From Hawksworthiomyces lignivorus (taxonomy: Eukaryota; Ascomycota; Sordariomycetes; Ophiostomatales; Ophiostomataceae), in contig NTMA01000088.1 in NCBI GenBank assembly GCA_002917075.1, forward strand, positions 1 through 64,000: a stretch of 64,000 nucleotides of DNA. The letters are read 5' to 3'. Both the position numbers and the translations under genes were made by a program. The notes below the pieces were generated by a model. That model had not been told where the DNA came from. It ran no database searches and saw only the letters and a list, made by a program, of their open reading frames with translations. Of this stretch, positions 53,801-64,000 are shown piece by piece; the first letter of the stretch is position 1, and each line of letters starts with the position of its first letter.

Positions 53801-54361
53801 ATGACGCGCGGCGAAGCTACCCAGAAGAAAATCCACTATAAGGGTAGTGACGAGGAGTTCATCGTCTTCATTGATGATGAGGATGACTACAACAAATGGA
53901 AGAAGGACTCGTCCGTTCCACTAGCACATTTTGTCTCGACGTTCCAAGTATTTGTAACTCACAAGTAAGCTCGTCGCAGTCTCCGATGATATATCCGCAG
54001 ACATTCGGATTGTTGTTATCACTAGAGAAGAACGCATAGGAGGAAAAGAGAGAAGAAAGCAAATTCAAGCTAATCATCTTCCTTAGACAAGGAGTACAAG
54101 GCTCGTTTGACCAAGCAGCCAACGGAACGCTAGAAAACGAATTCGGCACCCACGTGCACGAGGACGTGATCAAACAAATACTACAGAAGGGATCGTTACA
54201 GAAGTCAGAAGTAAGCCACACCACCACTATATTCGAGCATGAAAAAATAAACACTTGAATTTTGTTGACTAGTACGGCTCGCTGACCCAATTACACAGTT
54301 CCAAGAGCGCCTGGGCATCCGGAACGAAGCCGATGGTGCTAGGGGGACGTCCTCCAAATAA
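53801..54361 (+). CDS. rtc3: SBDS-domain protein, Rtc3-like
   Basis: Exons: 53801-53964, 54087-54210 and 54299-54361, giving 116 residues, close to yeast Rtc3 (about 111). Introns are 122 and 88 nt and keep phase. The protein is essentially one SBDS N-terminal (FYSH) fold: KIHYKGSDEEFIVFIDDEDDYNKWKKD, then PLAHFVSTFQVFVTHKQGVQGSFD and a helix HEDVIKQILQKGSLQKSE, with a short Lys-ended tail. SBDS-like single-domain proteins are linked to RNA binding; yeast Rtc3/Hgi1 is stress-induced. A TATA box and CCCCT element upstream fit inducible expression. No nuclease or other domain is attached. Confidence 0.92.
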
Positions 54362-55600
54362 ACAGGCGCTGGAAAGAGAAGATCCAGAAGAGAACTGGAA
54401 GGATTCCATATCAACATTAAATTAATGAGATTCTGAAGTAGATAGATAAAAAATAAAAGAAAAAAGGGAAGAGACTCCTATAACGGCTCCTATCTTATGG
54501 ATTGAGGCCAGGCCAACTTACAATTGTATAGATGTAGTTCAATGTCGCAAATTCATTCAACAGCTAATAAAATCCAACAAGGCACACAGAAACAGCAAAA
54601 AAGTTGGTGTTGGGCCTTACATTTGGCGATGGGGTCTTTTCCCAACAACGTCTGCTCAAGGCAAGGTGAATACGTTGTGCTATTTTCGTACTGCTTAGAA
54701 ACACAGAAAATTGTGTCAGGCTTACTTCAGTCATTAAAAGGAACATGCGATGTAAAATTTACTACCATATCGTTGTGGATTGTGAATGAACTGCTTTCCT
54801 CGAGTTTGTCGAATGCCTACTATTTTTCTCTGCATAGCCCGCAAAGCAAGAGCTCTTAGTGGAGGTTGAGATATTTGTATTGTGCTTCTCGTTTATTATT
54901 GTCATTACTATGTATTATATCACGACTTTATACTCCTTCCTAACCCTGGAGTTCAACTCTAGTAACGTTAGACCACAGCAACAAGTCCTTTTTAGTAAAA
55001 ACGGCGGTAGTGGCGACTGTCTTATTCCGTACGGAGGACAAAAAGGGCCCTCTTTCTTTCTCGATCTTCGTCATGCACCAAATAAGCTCTGTTGTATCAT
55101 TGTATTGTCTTTTTTTTGCCTCATAAAAAAGGCTTCAAGGGATATTTATCCCCGTATGCTTCTTTTGCTCTCTTCCTCTATGGTTTTCTGTACAAAGCCC
55201 ACAGACACAGGCGATACCTCTCGTGCCTCATGCACGGCAATAATAAAAGATAGCTAGAAAAATAGTCCAACTTCGAATCATCCGATTTCCATACTCTGTC
55301 CCAATAAAGGGGAGCAACGCTCAAGTTATTGTATATGGTTGGGATAGGGAATATATAGTTTGAGAATTGGTCATGCGAAGGAATTCTGTCGTGGATCACG
55401 GAGAACTCCTCAAGGCTGAAATTAACGTGTCCGTGCATGGTTCCTCCCGTGAAGAGAGAATAAATCCGATTTAATGATCGTGGTCATTACAAATGTTCGG
55501 AATCAATCGGCAGAGTATGTTCCTGCCTGGTAAAGTAGAAGAAAATAAGAAGATACCAAGTAAGAATGCACCGGACACGCAAATTTGCTGCGATTGTTTC
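54362..55600. other. Convergent 3' spacer between rtc3 and the DUF7727 gene
   Basis: A 1.24 kb AT-rich region. A ~105-codon plus-strand frame (54542-54859) shows no domain and looks like chance. No tRNA or repeat is seen. Confidence 0.55.
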
Positions 55601-56199
55601 CTACACACGAGGTCGGTTCATGCCAGGACGACCACGCTGCGGCAGAGTCCAGGGCTTGGCACATATGATCTAATTTACTGCTGTTAGTGCTGTTTTCTTT
55701 ATATGATCGCAAAAAAATAATACTAGCAGATAGGCAAATCTTACCTCTCCCTCACTGTATGCCCAGAAGTAGGCCATCATCCCGACGAGGTAGTACAGAG
55801 CTGCGTTCGTGCCCTGGTACAAGAGGACGGCAGCAAGCGACGCTAAAGGAAGGACTGCCAGGCGGGATTCTAGGCTCCGATGGATGGTGGTGCCGGCGAT
55901 GAAGCCCAGGGGCCATTCCCAGGCCAGCATGGCGATGCCTAGCAGAAGATTGATGATTTGCAATATTGGGACTGGTTTAACGATGGGGTCGAGGTTGCGA
56001 GTCAAGAAATCCCAAAAGATTTTAGGCCAGAAGAAAGCCTCGATAGAAGCAGCAACTTGGTCTAGCTTTGTTAGCAAAAGAACCGTGCTGGTGATTAATT
56101 GGCAGCAGCCGTAGATGCTTCAAAATCGTGGAAGAACATACAAGCTGCGGCAGACATGACAATGAGCCTAGCCCAGTGATTCTTGATAAGACGACCCAT
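55601..56199 (-). CDS. DUF7727 family four-helix membrane protein
   Basis: Exons (minus): 56199-56142, 56061-55745 and 55669-55601, giving 147 residues. The protein starts MGRLIKNHWARLIVMSAAAYQ, its first helix continuing across the first splice. FFWPKIFWDFLTRNLDPIVKP follows, the family signature. Three further hydrophobic helices come next (LQIINLLLGIAMLAWEW, LAVLPLASLAAVLLYQ, AALYYLVGMMAYFWAYSEGE). The last 22 residues (CAKPWTLPQRGRPGMNRP) form a basic Pro-rich tail that fits the usual end of this family, which supports the third exon. The family is fungal and its function is unknown to me. Purine-rich plus-strand sequence to the right is its pyrimidine-rich leader. Confidence 0.88.
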
Positions 56200-59100
56200 G
56201 GCAGCGGTGTTATAATTTCGTCAATCCTTTCCTGTGCAGTGCGACTGGCTCTCTGTGATCTCGCTGTCCCGTCTATTTTCTCTGCACGTATTATATTGCC
56301 TTATCGTAGTCGTAATCCTAGCTACTAAAATCTCGTCCTTGTTGAATCTCGGAAGTACGGTGGGCTAAAGCCAAAGCGATAGGTCGAAGTTGAAGGTCGA
56401 AAAGAAGCAAAGCCAGCAGGTATCCAGACCCGCAATAGAAAATAAAGGTAAAAAAAAAAAATACAAAAAAGTATAGGTGAAGAAAGACAACAACCAGTGT
56501 CGATATGAAAGAAGGCTATCGACAAAAGCGAGTGCGCAGCGCTGAGAAAAGAAGAAAGAAAAAGGGAGCAAAAGAAGGAAGAGAGAAAGGTAAGGATGGG
56601 GGTTTTGAAAAAGCGAGGACGAAGAGAAGGTTTTCTTCTTTCTCAGATCCCTGTTACCAAGCCTCTCCCAGAAGGGCTATAATGGGAGTGGTGGGATTGG
56701 TGAGCGGGGCCTTAGTGTTCTGGTGTACGTGCCCCACGGGCAGCACCCAAGGCCGGGAGTGTCTTGTATCAGGCAGTCTAGTCTCCGACGGTGACCCGTG
56801 TCGGATGTTTCTAGATAACTGTCTGCAATCAAATTGACAGTCGGAGGTATGGAGATGTTGGTGTTAGTGTTCCTGCTGGTGGAACTATAAGTGGTCCTAT
56901 TCCTAGGGTTTCTGTGTATGCGGTGATATCGTTCGTTTGCGATCCACGTTCGGGCTATCTGATCTATAACGACAGCGGGCATCCGAGCGGCATAAAGGGA
57001 GGCGGAACAAGCCAAATAGTGTTAGAGAAGGGTGTATGTGTGAGAGGCTCTGCTGATTCCCAGGAGTATGGTTTGACACGAAGAGGGAAGGTGGAAGATG
57101 GAGATGAGATGGGACCAGAAAGGGGTTGAAGTCCGTAGCTGTCGAGGGAAGAAATCAAGGCCGAAGTAGCAGGGAAGCAATGAGCCAGATGGGAAAGTTT
57201 CGATAATACCGATATTTGAGACGAAAAATCATGCGAAAGTGGTATGGGAATCTGCGATTCCAGTAAGAGTTGACAGTATCAACCGACGTCAAGAGGCAGC
57301 AAAGTCAAGGAGATCGCCGGGGTGACTTGTCGACGTTGTATGCGGACACGGATAAGAAGTTGGGTGCATGAAAGGGGAAAGTTTGATGATCAGACAAGTG
57401 AGGGTCCGGCCGAGGCGCTGTCCGTCGCAGAATAGTTAGGGGTGCAGTGTTCTTTTGGGTGGAGAGTTAAGGGGAGAGAACAAGGAGTAAATCCAAAGCG
57501 AAATAAGGTCTAAAGGGATGAGAACAAGAACGAAAAGAAGGTAAAGTGTAGAGAGAGTCTACTGCCTGACTTGCTTGGCTTTTTAGAAACACATTAGAGT
57601 TTGATAGTCAACATGGGAGGTGTTAATATGGGGGAGGGGGGCCAAAGTGAGGGAAGAGGGCTTCATATGTAGTTTTCAGACTTTCCATTTCCCTCTGCTT
57701 TGCGGCCAACGTGGGAATGAATTAATTATACGGTAGTTTACTAGTTCGCATGTAAAAGGTGCGCCTCTTGCATAGATTGGGTTTGGTTTTCACCTTCCAC
57801 GCACTCTCTTTGTGAACTCGGTTGCGGGAAAGCGGGTGCATGGGGGGAGCGAGCGAGCAGCAGAGCATTGTAGGCGCGTGGCCACTTACACGAAGAGAAA
57901 TGACAACGGCCGACGACTAAAGAGCGGGAAATCAAAGAAGAATACCCATTGTCATGGCAGCCACTCTGGTAGTTTGCCCACCTGGCCATGCTGCGGACCC
58001 ATGGCAAGAAGCTATTTCAAGACGCATGGCCATCGACTGGCTGCGCACGAGTGACAAGAAATCACAAAGCTCACTGTCATAGTGTATACGAGACCCATTC
58101 ACTGCGAATGCAAGCAGGGGGTCAAGTGTGATCGCTAAGAATGGCGGTAGAGAATAAGAAAGAGGCCAAGAAATCTATCGAAGCAGAAAAATAGTAGTGT
58201 GATTGGCGACATTCTTTTCCTCGCCCAGCCAATTCTGGGCGGTTACGGTGCAGGGTCGTAACCAATCAGCAGATTAGTCGCCGGTGGATCTAACATGCAA
58301 GTGACAAGGTTTTCCTACGTCGTGCTTTTTTTGCAGGAAAAAATAGAGACCCCTGGCCCCGCCAGCTCCTTCCCGTCGCCCCTTGCCAAAATGTACGACG
58401 TACACGTACACGTACATAATTCGTACTCATATGTATACCAGTACATCTTTCATCAATGAAAGTAACAATGCTATAGAAGTCTTTGGAACCTAAGGAGTAC
58501 ATGTAATTCAATTCCACAAGCCCAGCACTTGTTAAGTAATTTGTGTACCGTGTGCCAAGGTCCTCTCGTATCATGGTGCTCGTTCCTTGGTCCAGCTGAC
58601 GGGCGCGGCCCCCAAATTCTCCAGGATGCGAACAGCAAAATAGAAGTAAAAGAGGCCATGACAGGTGGCTATGAGAATGGCAGGCTATTGACCACTTCTC
58701 TTTTTCTTTTCTTTTCTTTTCTTTGTTGCGAGGCAAAAGATATTGCAATTGCGAGTATTTACGAGTACGCCGTACAATGACTGGCCGCTTGCTACAGGAG
58801 CAGCTTTATACCGGCAGATCTACAATGGAAGTACATACTTATCCCTCCTTTCAATGAATGTGTTAATATGGGACGTAACATGAGATAACAGCTGATGATG
58901 GATACAAAATGGCGACATGAACAAGGTGCGTGTGTTTATTTTCTCCTGCTCTTTACTCGTACTTCACTTAGGCCTGGCCCTTTGCTACCTTGTTCAAACA
59001 CGCTGAGACGATTAATGCGACAATCCTCTTACACGGCCCTTGACGAGACCACAATCGCTCTGAAGCAAATACAGTTTGAGGGGTGGAGGGGACAGGGCAA

Positions 59101-61714
59101 AAGCACCATACGATACTACAATTTTTAGTGGATAGTTGTTTCTAGACCCAGTTTTAGACAGCAAGGGACCCCGTCAATGTGTGCCGAAATGGGAGAGGGC
59201 CATAGCGTCAAAGAGTCTACTTTATTCACCAATCCATGAACCGCTTCACTATTATGTACATATTTATGGCTGACTAACACACCGTTGATGTGCCAATGGT
59301 TTTTACGGAATGCTAGTAATACGTACAGTACGAGTACTACTCCGTACTCTGGGCACACTTGGATGACAGTTGGTGTGTTGCCTTTTCTCCACACATTATT
59401 AGCGTCCGGACAGGATTGTGTGCTATAAATGACTAGTGGAAAATCACTGACGAATATCACAGCTGGAAGCAGTAGCGCTACTACGAGGGATCTTGCAGAC
59501 CTGTGCCGGGCAAGAAAGTGGGTGGATCGTTCGTTTTTGGTAGGAAGACGAGCAGATCACGGCAATCCAAAACTGACTTTGCTTATGCGCAATTTTGTGT
59601 CTCTCGTTTGGTACAAGCAGAGAAATAGGTGACTGTTGCGCAAGTCATCATGAAACTCAAAAGGGCAAATAACATACACCGATACGCATCGATTCAGAAT
59701 CGCTATCTTTTATTCGATGATTCTGTCTTTTGCTTTCCGCTCGTAGCAAATTTGTTTGTCCATACTTACAATGCATAGGTTTGCAGAATTCCATCGTCTG
59801 ATAGCCGGACTCAGTAACTTGAAGATAAATACGAAGCCATATGATCAGGATAGAACTATGTCTTGTACTTTGCAGAGGAGAGGAAGGAATGGCTGAATTC
59901 TGTAGCAGGAGAGGGAAGTTGGTACACTGGATATTTTCCCGCCATTACCTCTTAACTTTCGTTGTTCCTCTTAAGGCCACCGTTGATTACTGCCGTTTAG
60001 CTGCATCCTTCATGTTTCTGTATCTAACGTCGCACTGGTATATCACCAATCTTTTTGTTGAACACCACACCATTTCACTTTCTGGCTACTTTTGTTCCTA
60101 GCCCAGCCGCTGTCTTCATGCTTTCGTACCTTTTTTTTTCTGTTGTGCGATCCTTCATAGTTCGTTTTACGAATGAGAGCCGAGAATTGAGTAATTCCCC
60201 TGCATATTTTTTTCTCTCAGGTATTTTGTCTACCAGATGCGGATATTCTCATCATACTGTATTATGCGACGGGAACGGACACCAGACACATTTTTCTTTG
60301 TACGAGAAGATACGGTTTTCATTTTCTTCACCTAAGCAGCTCTCCAGGTCATCGCTCATTGTGTGAGTAGTTTTCCGCCACTGTTTGCGGGTTTTCCCGT
60401 CACTTTGGTCCAATCAGTTCGTATGGCTTTAAGAAACCATTAGTTAGGCCCATTTCTGTAGTTGTACGAGTACATAGAGTGTGAGAGTATCTATCAGACA
60501 GAGACGTCTAGGCGGTTTACGTACCGAGCCGAGTGAGCGTACGATACTCACACAAACGTCTCGTGGTGTAATCCAATATTCCTAAATCCGTCAGAAGTCC
60601 CCTCTCTTCTGCCCCACTTAGCGCCTTCATTTACCTTAGCCTGGGCGGCTCTACGGCGTCGCTCATTGGCTCCCCACGCTCTTGTCTTAATTGCTATTAG
60701 GAAGTTTCTCACCGTCTGATTTGATGGCACGAAGGGTTTTGTATCTTTCTCTGCATTTCTTTTGGCTCGCTTCACCGCACTGCTGGGTACTTTGGACCAT
60801 CACAAGGCACATACGGAGTACTGTATTCACCGTTTATCACTCATCAATCACCTTGCAGATTCAAGTAGCATTAAAATTGTTTACGCACGCATCCGGCGCC
60901 TTGGCTTCTTAGATGACTTTATTTCCCAAAATAGAATAAGAGCATTAAGTGTCCTGCTGTCATCAAGTCGCCAGCCACCTGGACAACAGACCACAAGCCG
61001 CTGCGGATATGCTGTGGAACTCACATTGCAACACACGTTCGCTTGCGCATCGGTATTATTCTTTCATCTCTTGGAATCTTTTGGCCCCCAAACAGATTCA
61101 TCCCCAAAAGCTTCTTCTTTCTGTACTTGGTTCTTCATTAAAAGAGATAATTAAATGTATATACTATATAGCGACAGGCTAGCTGAATAAACTGCACTTG
61201 TGTTAAAAAGGTCACCGTCGAAGAAAGGGATAGTTCCAAAGATGAAATTTTGTTCCTCATCCTATGACGCGAAGGGCCATTGATGCATCGCTTACCTTCC
61301 AGACTGCCGGTCGGACGTATTTCCCTTTCTGTGTTCTCCATTACCTCCATTTAGCTTTCTCCCAATATTTGTCGGATTTGTTACAACAATATTATTAGGC
61401 CAGTCGCCTGCACAAACAGAGTCGTACTTCCATTTTGGTCTGGATATTTGGTTCCGTCCTACGCCCGTCCCTTCTTCTTAAGAGGGAGGATGAAATGTGA
61501 AAGCACGCTGGAGTATATCTCAGCACCTTCTCCACTTGCTACTGTGCTCATCACATTGCCGGACTACTCCACAAGCTATGCAGTTTCCACGGATCTATCA
61601 CTCACTAGCTTCTAGTGCATGCATGAGATGGACTGATGTTGATGGAACTTTGCCAATGAAGATATAAGAAGATGACCCAGATGAACAGCATGCTAGTTAC
61701 AAGATGGCCGCCTT

Positions 61715-61738
61715 ATCACAATCACAATCACAATCACA
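61715..61738. repeat. Four tandem ATCACA hexanucleotides
   Basis: Perfect hexamer repeat in the gene-poor right flank. Likely length-variable. Confidence 0.9.
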
Positions 61739-62042
61739 GTCGAGCTATGTAAGAATAACCATGCTAGAGTCATTGTTTCTCTATTACAGGTGCACGGAAA
61801 GCACGGCTTGAGTGCTGAGAATCTTTTTCACCTTGTCAGCCTCATGATGAAGATAATGGGTAGTGGAATTCTTATGGGTCTTCTAAAGCTGTAGTAAAGT
61901 GTACTCCGTAGAAGCGAGCTATTTCTTTGTAATTTCATTTATTCTCGGTTTCATGGTTTTGTTATCTCGTGAGAGATCTGCTAGCCTGTATTTTGTTTCC
62001 TCTTGCGATTGAACCTGCCGATATTAACTGTGCCACTATAAT

Positions 62043-62333
62043 ATGGATTGGCGGATGAGCACCTGGGCTCTGCAAGAGCAAGCACGTTTTTTCTTACATG
62101 TTTTGCGGGGCGGAGGATTATCGCAAAATCAAGAAAATGATTGTACATCCCTTTGTAAATATGTTTACTTATACAGTTTATATACAGTTGCCCGGCTTTC
62201 TTGCAACCTTCATAACCTGAGACTAATTTTAACTGTTGTTCTCGTAATTACGATAGTGGCATTTCGCTGTCTCCGGAAAGAATTGAATATGTCGGCAACT
62301 AGGCCAATAACAGAGGAAGAAGCTGCAGAATGA
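62043..62333 (+). CDS. Possible small single-pass membrane protein, 96 residues
   Basis: It has a true ATG and a TGA stop. The C-terminal third has one strongly hydrophobic segment (LRLILTVVLVITIVAF), then basic residues and an acidic end (TRPITEEEAAE), the layout of a membrane-anchored small protein. The N-terminal two thirds show no recognisable motif. It stands in AT-rich DNA where a frame of this length can arise by chance, so the call is weak. Confidence 0.12.
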   Translation: MDWRMSTWALQEQARFFLHVLRGGGLSQNQENDCTSLCKYVYLYSLYTVARLSCNLHNLRLILTVVLVITIVAFRCLRKELNMSATRPITEEEAAE

Positions 62334-64000
62334 CAGGAGATGCATATAGTGAAGCAGGATTTTTTTTTGGGGGGGGGGAGAGAGCGCTTGGGAGACCGCT
62401 CTCTTTTTGTGTGGCACTGTGTATTGCCAATGAGATGACGCTTAGGGAAAGGAACCTTCGACAATGATATCTCATACATGACATTTCAAAGAGAAGCCAG
62501 ATATGTGACTCTTGCTTGATGATATCCTGCTACCAACAGCCATACTGAAATCCTTTGAAAACGCGCCTGCAACCCACATTCTTAAACAAAGAAGAAGCCT
62601 GAGAGGAAAGAAGGAAAAAAAAGAACTGGATCTTTGAAAGAGCCGCCAGCGTGAAAATGGAGAGAGGCCCCCGTAGTAACCTTAGTTTGTTATTGAAGAA
62701 CTGCAGCCTTGTCTCCTACAAAAGAGGAAATTCACCTCAGTTATCTGTATAGATAGAAAGACACCACTAATGGGTCGTTTAGTCACAGGGGGCCTTGATG
62801 TTCTTTGTATGCCTTATACTGGCCCGGTGGGTTTATCGTGTCTGGTCGATTGTCTCTTTGCTCACTATGAGCAGCAGAAAGAAACCTAGACGCCGATGGT
62901 ATGCGAGCCAAAGGAGCAAGGAAGAGACAAAGCAAGAGAGACACCAGCTGGACCACCTCCGAAAGTGAGCCGCGCTGTCGATGCCCCCCACACGAAGTAC
63001 TTCCTCTGGGCGGCGCCAATCTCGGCCCCTCAACAAAGGAACACCAAGACAGCGTCTCTAAAAAGAAAAAAGTGACCAATCTGGGTTTGGCATATTTGTG
63101 GGCAGTGTGAATCTTGAAGCGTAGGGGTCTAGTTCTGTTATGGTGGACATTGGTCTGGTCGAACTGCCGAGGATGCATACAGAGTAATTATATAGGCTGA
63201 CGACAGAGCAGTTCTTGCCTTCCGAATTGGCCATGGTGATGCCATGTAAGTAACACAATTTGAGTGGCTCTGTGAAATGGCCACACAGGCTTAGCCTACT
63301 AAAATTGGACCTGCTCGAAAGTAGCCGTATGGTTTCTGGAGTGACATATATTCCTGCTGAGGGTGGCTTCCATTTTAAAAACGACACCGCTTCATCAAGA
63401 CCGTCTCCTTGCTGGTTCAGCATCTACTACTGCCTACAGAAAGTTCAAATTGCTTAGTATTTGCAGGTAAAACGAGCAAAAGTGTGTGATGCTGTTGCTG
63501 TCCAAGGGCCAGTCAGTAGCATAGCTCACGGGAGCCACTTATATGGCCATTTCGTGTGACTGAAGCCAAGCCTTCTCCCACTGAGGCATCGTCTCGTTGG
63601 CTAGGAGAATGGGGATAACGAGGCGTTCGAGAATGTGGTTTTGTGTGAATGTATAGAACATCATATTACAAATTTTTTAAAAATGGAATCTGAAAGCCAC
63701 TGTGAGGTCAGAGACAGAAGCAGTACAAGTGCCCGCTCTAGTGGCTGATAAGACGAGCAAGCGGAAGGGGATGCAGAAGTACGAGTGGAGGCCTGAAAGA
63801 AGGCAACATACACCGTGGGATAGGTAAACTGGGTTGGCCTTGAAAGCCGATGTCGTGGAAAATGCCACGGCTCCACTGTACGGACAAGCTTGATAGGGTT
63901 GCCGAAAAGGCGACGAAGACGGTCTTAAGAAATAGCCGTTAGCTTGTGATGAGTGGTGTCTCTAGTCTTATTGCCGTTATCGAGCCTCTATATCCCAGGT

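Larger units (their letters stand above)
56200..64000. other. 7.8 kb gene-poor, AT-rich right flank
   Basis: The first ~1.5 kb is pyrimidine-rich on the minus strand and fits the promoter/leader of the DUF7727 gene. Beyond that no frame shows a domain, even when short exons are joined. It holds three exact TACTCCGTA/TACGGAGTA copies (59338-59346, 60812-60820, 61902-61910) and GTACGAGTAC-like sites (about 58.4-60.5 kb). It also has a TTTTC microsatellite (about 58.70-58.72 kb), an ATCACA x4 repeat (61715-61738) and a T9G10 junction (62360-62378). A 96-codon ORF at 62043-62333 is listed separately. I see no transposon ends or tRNAs. Confidence 0.55.

Noticed and set aside
54542..54859. 105-codon frame after rtc3
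   Set aside because: Convergent 3' region, no domain, AT-rich random-looking composition.
56677..57015. 112-codon minus-strand frame and the overlapping Lys/Arg-rich plus-strand frame at 56505-56837
   Set aside because: Both fall in the purine/pyrimidine-skewed leader region of the DUF7727 gene and have simple composition.
63058..63423. 121-codon minus-strand frame at the right edge
   Set aside because: No motif; length is compatible with chance in this composition.
1..64000. Biosynthetic cluster, transposase, CRISPR array or viral insertion
   Set aside because: No polyketide/peptide synthetase, transposase, integrase, phage or direct-repeat array signature is present; the genes are unrelated housekeeping functions.

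Overview
The window is nuclear DNA of a filamentous ascomycete (Pezizomycotina). It carries many short GT-AG introns with CTAAC/CTGAC-like branch points, eukaryotic housekeeping genes on both strands, long pyrimidine-rich leaders, and families typical of this group: a DUF7727 membrane protein, a fungal GRF zinc-finger protein, a YOX1-like homeobox protein and a 'basic proline-rich' protein. Eurotiomycetes is my best guess for the class, but only weakly. I saw no rRNA, tRNA, transposase, CRISPR or viral gene. All gene models were spliced by hand. Splice sites were chosen by consensus, reading phase and family motifs.

Left third (1-28 kb): prp39 (U1 snRNP, partial, minus) is divergent from a synaptojanin-type phosphoinositide phosphatase (plus). 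A 3.2 kb spacer leads to an unrecognised 628-residue protein (plus). Then come a GRF zinc-finger protein and an ELMO/CED-12 protein (both minus), cytidine deaminase (plus), a 3.4 kb spacer, a proline/serine-rich protein (plus) and the PP2A activator Rrd2/PTPA (minus).

Middle (28-49 kb): the exosome subunit Rrp46 (plus) shares a divergent promoter with rrd2. A 5 kb spacer follows, then an NAD kinase (plus), the homeobox gene (minus), a secreted S10 serine carboxypeptidase with nine introns (minus), the Ran GTPase (minus) and the proteasome assembly chaperone Nas2/PSMD9 (minus).

Right third (49-64 kb): a DH-PH RhoGEF (plus), an SBDS-like Rtc3 protein (plus) and a four-helix DUF7727 protein (minus). 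These are followed by about 7.8 kb of AT-rich DNA with no gene I can defend.

The genes do not form a cluster with one job. They cover RNA processing (prp39, rrp46, rtc3), Ran and Rho/Rac signalling (Ran, ELMO, RhoGEF), phosphoinositides, PP2A, proteasome assembly and nucleotide/NADP supply. I did not find a convincing new biological system. The observations most worth testing are an open, frame-preserving candidate cassette exon inside an unusually long prp39 intron, a strongly over-represented intergenic 9-mer (TACTCCGTA/TACGGAGTA), an orphan Cys-motif protein, and two splice junctions (carboxypeptidase, RhoGEF) that look unusual.
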